From assembly GCA_902604855.1 (NCBI GenBank), contig CACLAF010000010.1:1-49147 (forward strand): a stretch of DNA of 49,147 nt. The letters are read 5' to 3'. Shown here piece by piece: positions 1 through 9,189 of this stretch. Every line of letters starts with the position of its first letter. The stretch's first letter is position 1. The notes under the pieces were generated by a model that worked only from the letters and a program-made list of their open reading frames with translations, made no database searches and was not told the DNA's origin. The stretch comes from an uncultured SAR86 cluster bacterium (GTDB taxonomy: Bacteria > Pseudomonadota > Gammaproteobacteria > Magnimaribacterales > Magnimaribacteraceae). The position numbers and the translations under genes were made by a program.

Positions 1-983
<983 letters not shown>

Positions 984-987
984 GCCT

Positions 988-1773
988 ATGTCTGATGACC
1001 ATCAAGAAAGTCTAGATCTCTTTGATGATCATGAAGAGGTCGTCTCCGAGGATGGTAAGAAGGTTACTCGAAAAGGAATATATCTACTCCCGAATCTGCT
1101 CACAACCGCTTCACTTTTTTCAGGATTTTTCTCAATTGTTTCTGCCATAAATGGAAATTTCATTGCTTCAGGAATGGCCCTATTTGCCGCTCAAATGCTA
1201 GATGGTCTGGATGGAAGAGTTGCGAGATTAACAAATTCTCAGAGTTTATTTGGTGCGCAATATGATAGTCTTTGCGATGTCATTTCTTTTGGTCTTGCAC
1301 CGGCTATTATTGTTTTTCTTTGGGGCTTAGACTCCATCGGTCAAACTGGCTGGGTCTTTTCGTTTTTCTATGTTGCTGCTGCAGCATTAAGACTTGCCAG
1401 ATTTAATACCTTCATAGGTTCAGAGGATACTTACTTCAAAGGACTACCCAGTCCTGTAGCTAGCGCTACAGTGGTATATTTTGTATGGGCAATGAGTTCT
1501 TTTGGTATTCAAGGAGTAGAAGTTGGAAGAATCTTAGCAATATTTACCGCTATTCTGACAGGATTCGTTTCTCTTCTGATGGTAGTTAACATTCCTTACT
1601 ATAGTTTCAAAGAGATTGAACTTAAAAAAAGAGTACCTTTCTTTAGTATGTTATTTGTTGTTTTCATATTTGTTCTCATTTCTATCGATCCACCAATCGT
1701 ACTCGCATTATGTGCCTTTGCTTATGTCATTTCGGGGCCGATCATCTGGGCAGTAAAAGCCTTACGTAAATAG
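988..1773 (+). CDS. pssA: CDP-diacylglycerol--serine O-phosphatidyltransferase
   Basis: Integral membrane CDP-alcohol phosphatidyltransferase that makes phosphatidylserine, the precursor of phosphatidylethanolamine. The family signature DG-x2-AR-x8-G-x3-D-x3-D is present at residues 72-97 (DGLDGRVAR ... GAQYDSLCD). About 35 hydrophilic, acidic N-terminal residues precede several hydrophobic helices, giving 261 aa in total, normal for the type II (Bacillus-like) PssA. The ATG lies 4 nt after the ilvC stop. An ilvC-pssA pair is seen in many proteobacteria. Phosphatidylserine synthase is preferred over phosphatidylglycerophosphate synthase because of this neighbour and the overall length; the signature alone does not separate them. 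Confidence 0.9.
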   Translation: MSDDHQESLDLFDDHEEVVSEDGKKVTRKGIYLLPNLLTTASLFSGFFSIVSAINGNFIASGMALFAAQMLDGLDGRVARLTNSQSLFGAQYDSLCDVISFGLAPAIIVFLWGLDSIGQTGWVFSFFYVAAAALRLARFNTFIGSEDTYFKGLPSPVASATVVYFVWAMSSFGIQGVEVGRILAIFTAILTGFVSLLMVVNIPYYSFKEIELKKRVPFFSMLFVVFIFVLISIDPPIVLALCAFAYVISGPIIWAVKALRK

Positions 1774-1807
1774 TTAATTTCTAGTAAGATGCGCGATCCA
1801 CGTAAGT

Positions 1808-1885
<78 letters not shown>

Positions 1886-1914
1886 TTTTAAATTCACTCA
1901 AATATAATGTTTTT

Positions 1915-3519
1915 ATGAACTCTACAAAATATTTATCCAAATTTACCTTTCTCTTATTATTTGTTTTGAGCTACGGTGTTTCCTCTCATGATGAAAGTAA
2001 GATTGCTAAATATTCTTCGGAGTTAGCTCACGCACCCTCACCACTTCCGGATCGGGTAGTGTTAACGTGGGAAGATGATCCAGCAACAACTCAATCTGTT
2101 ACATGGCGTACAGATGTCTCAATAAAAAAAGGAATGGCTCATTTGGCACTTGCAAATGCAAATGGAAGAGCTTTGGAAACAGAGGAGTTTATAGCTGAAA
2201 CTTCTTTCTTTAAGAGCGATATTAATGAGGCTAATTATCACAGTGTAACGTTCAAAAATCTTGATCCAGATACTCTCTATACCTATCGTGTGGGCGATGG
2301 AGTAAATTGGACTGAGTATTACCATTTCAAAACAGCCAGTGATAGACCTAGACCTTTTAGCTTCATTTATTTTGGTGATGCTCAAAATGAAGTGCGTACA
2401 CATTGGTCGAGAGTTTTTAGGGAGGCATTTAGAGATGCACCAAGAGCTGCATTTACGCTGCATGCTGGTGATTTAATTGATAATCCTAATTGGGATGCTG
2501 AGTGGGGAGATTGGCATCAAGGCCCTGACTGGGTGAATGGTACGATTCCTGTTATAGCAACTCCTGGTAATCATGAATATTATCGGATTAATCAAGGTCC
2601 TGAATCAGAACGTTATTGGCAGACAAAAGATGGAGAGACTATTGATATCATGATGACCTCATTTGAACCTGTGCCATCTGATAAAGGAACGACCTATAAA
2701 GTTTCATTTACTGGACCAGAAGGCAATAGTGCCTCCTTTGAGTTTAACGATGGAGGTAATATCATTTTTGTCGATGATCAAGTTGAATCCATTACAGGAT
2801 TCAAGAAGAGTGAGTTAGTTGGTTCAAGTTTTTACTCCAAGCCCCTTTATGATCGACAAAGAGATCGAGGAACCCCAGCCGTTAGTAATCATTGGCGTCC
2901 ACAATTTGCTTTTCCTATTCAAGATGTTCCTGATGAAACTCTAAAAGAGACTGTTTATTACATTGATTATCAGGGTGTCCGTTTTATTTCATTGGATTCA
3001 AATAAGGCCATAGAGATACAGATTCCTTGGTTTAGAAAAGTACTAGAAGATAACCCTAATCGATGGACTATTGTTACTTTTCATCATCCAGTCTTTTCTC
3101 CTGGATCAGATCGAGATAATAAAGAGCTTCGCGAACTGTGGAAGCCTCTCTTGGACGAGTTTAAAGTAGATTTAGTTCTAAGTGGGCATGATCATACCTA
3201 TGCTCGTACTGGTAAGGTAGACACTGAAAATCTAGAAAATGTTCCCTCAGGCTATCAGCAAGCCTATGATCCTGATATTGGAACAGTTTATGTTGTATCT
3301 GTAAGTGGACCGAAGATGTATGGCTTTACTAAAGGTAATTATGCTAAGCGAGTAGCTGAAAATACACAGCTTTATCAAATTATCAATATTGATGATAAAA
3401 ACCTTACTTATAAAGCTTACGAAGCAACTGGAAAGCTTTATGATCAGTTTACGCTTCAAAAAAGAAAGGGATTGCCTAACCTTTTACTTGAAGTTCTTTC
3501 AGAAGAAAAAAGAAGATAA
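1915..3519 (+). CDS. Secreted purple-acid-phosphatase-like metallophosphoesterase with internal insertion
   Basis: Probable periplasmic phosphomonoesterase, 534 aa. An N-terminal signal peptide (hydrophobic LSKFTFLLLFVLSYGVSS) is followed by a fibronectin-III-like domain of the purple acid phosphatase type (PDRVVLTWEDDP). The dinuclear metal site reads IYFGDAQ, HAGDLIDN, TPGNHEYY, VTFHHPVF and SGHDHTYAR. Between GNHEYY (about residue 218) and HWRPQFAFP (about 326) lies roughly 100 residues that close relatives, as I remember them, lack. Part of it (about 273-307, GNIIFVDDQVESITGFKKSEL) looks like a PAS motif. The ATG at 1915 was chosen because the longer frame from 1789 would translate the tRNA. 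Substrate unknown. It may be co-transcribed with tRNA-Ile. Confidence 0.85.
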   Translation: MNSTKYLSKFTFLLLFVLSYGVSSHDESKIAKYSSELAHAPSPLPDRVVLTWEDDPATTQSVTWRTDVSIKKGMAHLALANANGRALETEEFIAETSFFKSDINEANYHSVTFKNLDPDTLYTYRVGDGVNWTEYYHFKTASDRPRPFSFIYFGDAQNEVRTHWSRVFREAFRDAPRAAFTLHAGDLIDNPNWDAEWGDWHQGPDWVNGTIPVIATPGNHEYYRINQGPESERYWQTKDGETIDIMMTSFEPVPSDKGTTYKVSFTGPEGNSASFEFNDGGNIIFVDDQVESITGFKKSELVGSSFYSKPLYDRQRDRGTPAVSNHWRPQFAFPIQDVPDETLKETVYYIDYQGVRFISLDSNKAIEIQIPWFRKVLEDNPNRWTIVTFHHPVFSPGSDRDNKELRELWKPLLDEFKVDLVLSGHDHTYARTGKVDTENLENVPSGYQQAYDPDIGTVYVVSVSGPKMYGFTKGNYAKRVAENTQLYQIINIDDKNLTYKAYEATGKLYDQFTLQKRKGLPNLLLEVLSEEKRR

Positions 3520-3577
3520 CTCATCTTAAGGACTCTTCGATTGGTCTATATTGAACACTTAAGATATATTTCACGAT

Positions 3578-3721
3578 GTGGAGACAAGAAAAGAAACATA
3601 CCTAAAGTTGTTGGTCGGTAGGGGTTATGACAATCCTAAACTATCTGAGCTAAGTGAGTCTGCTCTCAAAGAGATTCTTAAGAATGAAGAATCCTTTTAT
3701 AAGAGAAATTCTAGTGAGTAG
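3578..3721 (+). CDS. Possible 47-aa small protein (GTG start)
   Basis: Not recognised. The GTG at 3578 opens a frame ending in TAG at 3719-3721. It is charged and soluble-looking (LKLLVGRGYDNPKLSELSES ... KNEESFYK), with a composition more like a real protein than random AT-rich DNA. There is no convincing ribosome binding site, and it overlaps the next gene by 38 nt, long for this genome. It could be a genuine small protein, the remnant of a longer one, or chance. It occupies most of the spacer between the phosphatase and the membrane protein gene. Confidence 0.22.
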   Translation: METRKETYLKLLVGRGYDNPKLSELSESALKEILKNEESFYKRNSSE

Positions 3722-4034
3722 AACATTACTATGGTTTGCTTACTTTTTGGTATTCACTACACCGATACAGATTGCATTTTGCTTATGGACTTACTCTTTC
3801 CTTTTTTCTCCAGATTATAGCTTAATGACTTTTAGTACTTCTGATTTCTTGGAACTTACATTCCTTAAACCTATCAAAGTTTGGATGTATTCTTGGTTCT
3901 GGAATGGTTTCTTAAATTTTGTCTGGAACCTCCCAGCAAGCATAATGGTTACAGTGAAACTGATAGTAAATACATGGCTAGGGCTATGGCTCCTTCCAAT
4001 CGCAAAGGATTTATATGATAAAAAAAGTACTTAG
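3684..4034 (+). CDS. Small membrane protein, function unknown
   Basis: Not recognised. A protein of about 116 aa with roughly three hydrophobic segments (LLWFAYFLVFTTPIQIAFCL, a middle stretch around WMYSWFWNGFLNFVW, and MVTVKLIVNTWLGLWLLP) and a short charged tail. The ATG at 3684 is preferred over a GTG at 3654 because AAAGAGA lies 9-10 nt upstream. Its end overlaps the start of the following isomerase-like gene by 20 nt, which suggests translational coupling, so the two products may act together at the membrane. Confidence 0.55.
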   Translation: MKNPFIREILVSRTLLWFAYFLVFTTPIQIAFCLWTYSFLFSPDYSLMTFSTSDFLELTFLKPIKVWMYSWFWNGFLNFVWNLPASIMVTVKLIVNTWLGLWLLPIAKDLYDKKST

Positions 4035-5361
4035 AAATTTCTTAGCGAAACGCACCATAGGTAGCAAGCTTAGAAATTACAGCATGAATACTTTCTCCAG
4101 TTATGATCTTTTTAAAAAGATAAGAATAGATGCTGAGGCTAAAAGGGACTTAGAAAATAGACCACACGAAGTGATATATTTTCATAAGGTGGATGACCCT
4201 TACTCACATTTAACCATTCAGTATATAGACAAAATTAAGGCATCTTATGGTGTAGTCTTAAAACCTATATTAGTTGGAGATGAAAACCCTGAAACCATTC
4301 ATGAGCCTAATTTATATAATGCTTATTGTTTAGAAGATTCAAAACGCATAGCTCCTTACTATGGTATTGACTTTAAACCAACATCTTATCCAAAAAAGGA
4401 ATTAGTTGATTTGTCTAATGCTATTTTGACTTCGGTTGAAGAAGATAAGTTTTCAGAAGTTGCTAAAGAAGTAAGTAATGCATTATGGCAAGGGGATGAA
4501 GATACCTTGAGTTCTTTATCTAAGGTTTATAGCTCCACTGAGAAAGAAGTATCAGAGAAATTAGCTTCAGGTAATTCGATAAGAAATGCAAAAGGTTATT
4601 ATTTTGGATCAGCCTTTTATTATGAAAAAGAACTTTATTGGGGTGTAGATAGGATTGATCACTTAGAAGATAGATTATCGGAACTTGGTCTAAAGAAAGA
4701 TACAAACAATGAACCAATTTGTGCTCCTATTTTAAATTCTCCTCCATCTTTGGAATCAGATAAACAAGTTAATTTATATTACTATCCCTCTTTGAACAGC
4801 CCATATACCTATGCCAGTGCAAAAAGAGTCGGAGAAATGAGAGATGACTATCCAATTAATTTGGTTACAAAACCAGTTCTGCCAATGTTGATGCGAAATA
4901 TGAAAATTATTGATCTTAAAGCTAAGTACATTATTTCTGATGCGGCTCGTGAGGCAAGAAAGCATGGATATCCTATGGGTTCCATTTATTCACCAATCGG
5001 TAAACCTGCAAGAAAGGCTTATTCTTTATTTCCCATCGTCGATGAGGCAGGTAAGGGCTTTGAGTATATCGATGAATTACTGAAGGCCTCCTTTTATGAC
5101 GGCATAAACATAGGTGAAGACGAGTATTTAGAATCCCTAGTCGAAAGACTTGAACTTGACTGGTCTATAATTAAGAAAGATTTAAATACTAAGAAATGGA
5201 AAAGAGTTTTGGATGATAATCTTAAGGATATGTACGCAGGAAACTGTTGGGGAGTGCCTAGCTTTAAAATTACTGACTTAGATGGTGCTGATCCATTTTA
5301 TGTCTGGGGCCAAGATAGGATGTGGCTTCTGAAAGAAGAGATAAATAGGCGTTTAGCTTAA
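4015..5361 (+). CDS. Tandem 2-hydroxychromene-2-carboxylate isomerase / DsbA-like protein
   Basis: 448 aa made of two thioredoxin-fold domains of the HCCA-isomerase/kappa-GST type, a family that normally has one such domain of about 200 aa. Domain 1 begins near residue 52 (EVIYFHKVDDPYSH), domain 2 near residue 250 (VNLYYYPSLNSPYTYAS). Domain 2 keeps the Ser-Pro-Tyr entry motif and the cis-Pro loop near 409-416 (GNCWGVPSF). The matching loop in domain 1 reads AKGYYFGSAF, without the proline, so it may be structural only. No signal peptide is evident, so it is probably cytosolic or membrane-associated through its partner. Family members are glutathione-dependent isomerases or oxidoreductases; the substrate here is unknown. 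A start at 4084 (MNTFSS) is possible. Confidence 0.75.
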   Translation: MIKKVLRNFLAKRTIGSKLRNYSMNTFSSYDLFKKIRIDAEAKRDLENRPHEVIYFHKVDDPYSHLTIQYIDKIKASYGVVLKPILVGDENPETIHEPNLYNAYCLEDSKRIAPYYGIDFKPTSYPKKELVDLSNAILTSVEEDKFSEVAKEVSNALWQGDEDTLSSLSKVYSSTEKEVSEKLASGNSIRNAKGYYFGSAFYYEKELYWGVDRIDHLEDRLSELGLKKDTNNEPICAPILNSPPSLESDKQVNLYYYPSLNSPYTYASAKRVGEMRDDYPINLVTKPVLPMLMRNMKIIDLKAKYIISDAAREARKHGYPMGSIYSPIGKPARKAYSLFPIVDEAGKGFEYIDELLKASFYDGINIGEDEYLESLVERLELDWSIIKKDLNTKKWKRVLDDNLKDMYAGNCWGVPSFKITDLDGADPFYVWGQDRMWLLKEEINRRLA

Positions 5362-5427
5362 TTATCTAATATTTTAAGAAATCAGGATGTAATTCTTAAA
5401 AATTGCATATAAAAACTGGGGAAAAAC

Positions 5428-7395
5428 ATGCCTAACTTTAAAAGTTTCTGGATTCTAATTTTTTTAATTCTCAATGCTTGTTCAGAATCAGAACAAAAGA
5501 TATCTACTGAGCAATATGCACAAGAAATAAAGAAGGATATATATCCTAGACCAAAACCTAATCCAGATAAGAATGCTTATTTTGGTGATTTACATGTTCA
5601 TACAGCAAACTCATTTGATGCATACACTTTTGGGACTATAAGCACACCTGCAGATGCATATAGATTTGCTCAAGGTGAAGCAATACCGCATCCTACTGGA
5701 TACAAAATACAACTAAAAAAGCCTTTGGATTTCTATGCTGTAACTGATCATGCAGTTTTTTTAGGACTATTAAAAGAATCAGCAGATACGAGTACTGAGT
5801 TCTCAAAGTATGAACTCTCAAAGCCTATGCATGACCTTAATAAAACAGTAAGTAATAGTATATTTTCAATTCTTAAGAGGAATGGTCTTTTTAGAGCCTT
5901 CGGTGCTGAACTTGCTGCAGGTGTAGAAGATGGAAGTATTGATAGAGACATAATTCAGAATGTAGGCAACTCGGTTTGGAAAAAAACTATTAAGGCAGCC
6001 AATGATGCATACAAACCAGGAATATTTACTACATTCGCTGGCTATGAATTTACTTCAAGTGTAGAGCTATATGATAACTATCTTCATCGGAATGTGATCT
6101 TCAAGAATACAAAGAACCTTCCTGAACGAATTTTCTCAAGAGCAGATAGCCTCAATCCTGAAAAACTATGGGACTGGATGGATGGATTAAGGGAAAGCGG
6201 TGTAGAAAGCTTGGCCATTCCTCATAATTCAAATATCTCAGGAGGATCTGCCTTCTCTATGAATGATTATAACGGAGGTCCGATAGATGAAGCTTATGTA
6301 AATCAGCGACTTCGGAATGAACCTCTAACTGAGATAACCCAGGCAAAAGGTACTTCTGAGACTCATCCATTTTTATCCAAGAATGATGAATGGGCAAACT
6401 TCGAAGCAAAAACAAATGTTGAAGGTGAGAACCTTATGAGCAATTTAAAAGGAAGTTATGTAAGAGACGCATACTTAAGAGGATTAATGTTTGAGGAAAT
6501 GAGTTTATCTAATCCATATAAATTCGGAGTAATTGGATCGAGTGATACTCATGTTGCAGGTGGCTCCTATACCGAGGAAACGCATTTTTCCAAAATCGGA
6601 CTTTTAGATGGAGAGCCATATTTACGAGGTTCGGTTCCTTTTAGAGGTTTTTATGGATTTATATCAAAAGTTTTTAGGCCTCAAACAGTAAGTGAGATAG
6701 GGGGCGAGAGTTATTTAAATATTGGAACACGCCTTATTAGATTTGGATCTTCAGGCCTAGCAGGTGTATGGGCTGAGGAAAATACTCGTGAGTCGATTTA
6801 TGACGCTTTTAGACGCAAGGAAACATTTGGCACCAGCGGACCAAGAATAAAAGTACGTTTTTTTGCTGGTTATAACCTAGAGGATGCTGAGCTGAGTGAC
6901 CTTGGTCTCATAAAAGATGCTTATGTTAAAAATATCCCTATGGGAGGAACAATCAATCAAGTGGGTGATGAAAGTCCTAGATTTCTTGTTTGGGCTATTT
7001 CTGATCCTCTTGGAGCGCCCTTACAGAGAGTTCAAATAATCAAAGGATGGCTGGAAGAAGGAGAGCATAGAGAAAAGGTTTTTGACATAGCTTGCTCTGA
7101 GAATGCAAATATAAATCCAACAACTCATAGGTGCGAAGACTATGATACTAATATTAATTTAGATGATTGCTCCATAGACCTTAAAACAGGGGATCCAGAG
7201 ATAAAAACCTTTTGGAAAGACCCTGAATTTAAAAAAGATCAAAATACTTTTTATTATGCAAGAGTCTTAGAAAATCCTACTTGCAGGTGGTCAACTTGGG
7301 ATGCGATCAGAGCAGGAGAGAAACCAAGACAAGATATACCCATGACAATACAGGAAAGAGCCTGGTCTTCTCCAATATGGTTATCGGGAAGTTAA
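5428..7395 (+). CDS. DUF3604 family lipoprotein
   Basis: 655 aa exported lipoprotein: hydrophobic leader with lipobox LILNAC (Cys18), then a DUF3604 domain starting with YFGDLHVHTANSFDAY near residue 51. The HxH pattern and later TDHAVFLG, IPHNSN and GSSDTHVAG segments recall PHP-type metal hydrolases, so a metal-dependent hydrolase acting in the periplasm is plausible, but I know of no firmly assigned reaction. Length is typical for the family. GGGGAAAA lies before the ATG. It is preceded by a 66-bp spacer and followed by a weak hairpin and T-run, so it may be a single-gene unit. Confidence 0.85.
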   Translation: MPNFKSFWILIFLILNACSESEQKISTEQYAQEIKKDIYPRPKPNPDKNAYFGDLHVHTANSFDAYTFGTISTPADAYRFAQGEAIPHPTGYKIQLKKPLDFYAVTDHAVFLGLLKESADTSTEFSKYELSKPMHDLNKTVSNSIFSILKRNGLFRAFGAELAAGVEDGSIDRDIIQNVGNSVWKKTIKAANDAYKPGIFTTFAGYEFTSSVELYDNYLHRNVIFKNTKNLPERIFSRADSLNPEKLWDWMDGLRESGVESLAIPHNSNISGGSAFSMNDYNGGPIDEAYVNQRLRNEPLTEITQAKGTSETHPFLSKNDEWANFEAKTNVEGENLMSNLKGSYVRDAYLRGLMFEEMSLSNPYKFGVIGSSDTHVAGGSYTEETHFSKIGLLDGEPYLRGSVPFRGFYGFISKVFRPQTVSEIGGESYLNIGTRLIRFGSSGLAGVWAEENTRESIYDAFRRKETFGTSGPRIKVRFFAGYNLEDAELSDLGLIKDAYVKNIPMGGTINQVGDESPRFLVWAISDPLGAPLQRVQIIKGWLEEGEHREKVFDIACSENANINPTTHRCEDYDTNINLDDCSIDLKTGDPEIKTFWKDPEFKKDQNTFYYARVLENPTCRWSTWDAIRAGEKPRQDIPMTIQERAWSSPIWLSGS

Positions 7396-7397
7396 TT

Positions 7398-7420
7398 ACC
7401 TAACATTTATAGGTTTTTTT
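7398..7420 (+). terminator. Weak Rho-independent terminator
   Basis: ACCTA (7398-7402) pairs with TAGGT (7410-7414) and is followed by a run of T to 7420, just after the DUF3604 stop. The stem is only 5 bp. Confidence 0.4.
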
Positions 7421-7437
7421 AAGTGTAAACTATCATC

Positions 7438-7899
7438 ATGAGAAATATATTTTTGGTGATCATGTCAGCTTTAGTCATCGTTTCTTGTTCAGGAGGAGAT
7501 AATAATTTAGATAACCTGTTAGAGAGTGATAATTTCCTAAAGAATAATTTAAGTAATCCTGGAGTTTTTGAAATTGAGGCTGGTCTTCAGTATGAAAAAA
7601 TAAAAACGAGTGGTAGCGGGATAAGTCCAAGCCTAGAAGATGTAATTAATGCAGACTTCCATGGTACTTTATTAGATGGATCGGTTTTCTGGAGCTCCAT
7701 TGAAAATGGAGAACCATTAGTGATAACTCTTGGTCAACTTATTCCGGGATGCCAGAAAGCAATATCTTTAATGGAAGTTGGGGATAGTTGGAAATTATTT
7801 ATACATCCTGACCTTGCGTATGGAACAGCAGGCAGACCAGGTATTCCTTCTAACTCCTTATTAATTTTTGAAGTTAGCCTTCATTCAATAGAAACTTAA
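7438..7899 (+). CDS. FKBP-type peptidyl-prolyl isomerase, lipoprotein
   Basis: 153 aa. The signal peptide ends in a lipobox (IVSCSGG, Cys17), so the protein is probably anchored to a membrane in the periplasm. A low-complexity Asn/Asp linker precedes the FKBP fold: GLQYEKIKTSGSG, then DFHGTLLDGSVFWSS, LGQLIPGCQKAISLMEVGD and HPDLAYGTAGRPGIPSNSLLIFEVSL. These are the usual FKBP landmarks, although Val-Phe-Trp replaces the common VFDSS and Cys replaces the usual Trp of the VIPGW motif. The role would be cis-trans prolyl isomerisation during folding of envelope proteins. A long imperfect hairpin follows the stop. Confidence 0.88.
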   Translation: MRNIFLVIMSALVIVSCSGGDNNLDNLLESDNFLKNNLSNPGVFEIEAGLQYEKIKTSGSGISPSLEDVINADFHGTLLDGSVFWSSIENGEPLVITLGQLIPGCQKAISLMEVGDSWKLFIHPDLAYGTAGRPGIPSNSLLIFEVSLHSIET

Positions 7900-7901
7900 G
7901 A

Positions 7902-7946
7902 AAAAGTGGATGGCCAATGATACGATTAAATTGACCAACCACTTTT
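7902..7946 (+). terminator. Long imperfect hairpin after the FKBP gene
   Basis: The 17-nt arm 7902-7918 pairs with 7930-7946 around an 11-nt loop, with two mismatches (A-A at 7910/7938 and C-A at 7914/7934). The outer 8 bp (AAAAGTGG / CCACTTTT) are perfect and end in TTTT. It probably terminates the FKBP transcript. Its right arm contains the -35 box proposed for the next transcript. Confidence 0.5.
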
Positions 7947-7960
7947 CTCAAGATTATGAT
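7931..7960 (+). promoter_or_regulatory. Candidate sigma-70 promoter for the 7967-8110 RNA
   Basis: TTGACC (7931-7936) and TATGAT (7955-7960) each match five of six consensus bases and are 18 nt apart. Transcription would start near 7967. No convincing ORF begins just downstream, which suggests a non-coding product. Confidence 0.45.
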
Positions 7961-7966
7961 TTCTCA

Positions 7967-8110
7967 TAACTCGCTCATCCATGAGCGATGAGATCTTAGG
8001 TGAAATTAGAGCCGAGCGTCTACAATGTGTAAGGAAATGCGTGCCCGAAATTTTCCAAGATTATTAGCAAAGCGGCTCAATTAATTATTTAAGGGCAATT
8101 AAATTTTTTT
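7967..8110 (+). ncRNA. Candidate small non-coding RNA (unnamed)
   Basis: This roughly 144-nt stretch in the 261-bp spacer between the FKBP and nitroreductase genes has the layout of a small RNA gene. A good promoter stands at 7931-7960. The 5' hairpin TCGCTCAT-CC-ATGAGCGA (7971-7988) is a perfect 8-bp repeat. A long-range pair GAGCCG (8009-8014) with CGGCTC (8073-8078) can be extended by AATT on both sides with one bulge. ATCTT (7992-7996) and AAGAT (8057-8061) could cross it as a pseudoknot. TTAATT/AATTAA (8081-8086 / 8097-8102) precedes seven T (8104-8110). I do not recognise it as 6S, 4.5S, tmRNA or a known riboswitch. A cis-acting leader of the nitroreductase operon is the alternative. 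Confidence 0.35.
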
Positions 8111-8160
8111 CAAGATAAAAAATAGTTTTTTTAGTATAAAGTCACAAAAAAGGATGAATC

Positions 8161-8838
8161 ATGAGATACGAAGAAGTCATAAATGATAGAAGAAGTGCAA
8201 GAGGATATTTAGATAAACCTGTACCAAAAGCAGTTTTGGAAGAAGTCATAAAGTTGGCTACTAGAGCTCCATCTTCTATGAATACTCAGCCTTGGCATTT
8301 CCATGTCATAACCGGCACTGCCTTGGATAACATAAGAAAAGAGAATACAAAAAGAAATATTGAAGGTGTTCCGCCTTCAAGAGAAATTAGACCACCCATG
8401 GGTTATGAGGGTGTGCACAGAGAAAGACAAATAGAGATCGCCATTCAGCTTTTCAAAGAAATGGGTATAGAAAGAGATGATAAAGATGCTAGACAAGATT
8501 GGGTTTTAAGAGGTTTTAGGCAGTTTGATGCACCAGTAGCCATAATCGTGACTTTTGATAAAGAATTAAACGATGAAGATATTTCGAAGTTTGATTGTGG
8601 AGCGGCTGTAAATGGATTAGTTAATGCTGGCTGGTCTAAAGGACTGGGGTCAGTTATTAATAGTCAGGGAATTATGCAGTCTCCGGTTGTTAGAGAGCAT
8701 GCAAAGATTCCAGATGATCAAGTCATTATGATTTGTGTAGCTATGGGCTATCCAGATGATAATTTTCCAGCCAATAAGGTCGTTTCTAAAAGAAGGCCCG
8801 TTTCAGAAGTGGCTACTTTCATTGGATTCGAGGAATAG
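8161..8838 (+). CDS. Nitroreductase-family flavoprotein
   Basis: 225 aa FMN-dependent oxidoreductase of the nitroreductase fold. The family start is clear: the RRSARGYLDKPVP segment, then LATRAPSSMNTQPWHFHVITG, which contributes to FMN phosphate and ring binding. The C-terminal GLGSVINSQGIM and MGYPDDNFPANKVVSKRRPV segments fit as well. It acts on nitro compounds, quinones or other conjugated acceptors using NAD(P)H; the substrate cannot be read from the sequence. AAGGA lies 6 nt before the ATG and a -10-like TATAAA sits at 8135-8140. It is the first gene of a six-gene run to 11523, the next starting 2 nt after its stop. Confidence 0.88.
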   Translation: MRYEEVINDRRSARGYLDKPVPKAVLEEVIKLATRAPSSMNTQPWHFHVITGTALDNIRKENTKRNIEGVPPSREIRPPMGYEGVHRERQIEIAIQLFKEMGIERDDKDARQDWVLRGFRQFDAPVAIIVTFDKELNDEDISKFDCGAAVNGLVNAGWSKGLGSVINSQGIMQSPVVREHAKIPDDQVIMICVAMGYPDDNFPANKVVSKRRPVSEVATFIGFEE

Positions 8839-8840
8839 CA

Positions 8841-9152
8841 ATGTATCGCTTACTACTCTTAATATTTTTTTGGCCAAGTTTAATTTTTAGTGCTGTATTT
8901 ATCGATGTCAGAACAGCTGAAGAGTTTGAAAACGAATCGATAGTGAATACACAAAATATTGAATGGCAAAATATTTCAGATATTCAGACGTTTATTTCAA
9001 AAGATGAGGAAATCTTTTTGTTTTGCAGAAGCGGCAATAGGTCTGGGAAAGCTAAGAAAATACTTGAAGCAGAAGGCTATACTAGGGTAATAAATATTGG
9101 TGGATTCGAGGAAGCTAAAGAATTTATTGGTGCCAAGAGAAGTGCTCCTTAA
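8841..9152 (+). CDS. Exported single-domain rhodanese-like protein
   Basis: 103 aa. A cleavable leader (YRLLLLIFFWPSLIFSA) precedes one small rhodanese domain: VFIDVRTAEEFENESI, the active-site loop with Cys62 (FCRSGNRSGK) and the C-terminal RVINIGGFEEAKE. It resembles PspE-type periplasmic sulfurtransferases, which move sulfane sulfur from donors such as thiosulfate to thiols. Because the catalytic Cys and the surrounding RSGxR loop are intact, an active enzyme is likely. Its place between a nitroreductase and a desaturase in one operon is unusual. Confidence 0.87.
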   Translation: MYRLLLLIFFWPSLIFSAVFIDVRTAEEFENESIVNTQNIEWQNISDIQTFISKDEEIFLFCRSGNRSGKAKKILEAEGYTRVINIGGFEEAKEFIGAKRSAP

Positions 9153-9189
9153 AATTGATGCTAACGAATATAAAGGCTAGAATGAAAGG

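Noticed and set aside
7910-8067. Two mini ORFs (7910-7969 and 7981-8067, 19 and 28 aa)
   Set aside because: Neither has a ribosome binding site or protein-like pattern; their bases are explained by the hairpins and the proposed RNA.
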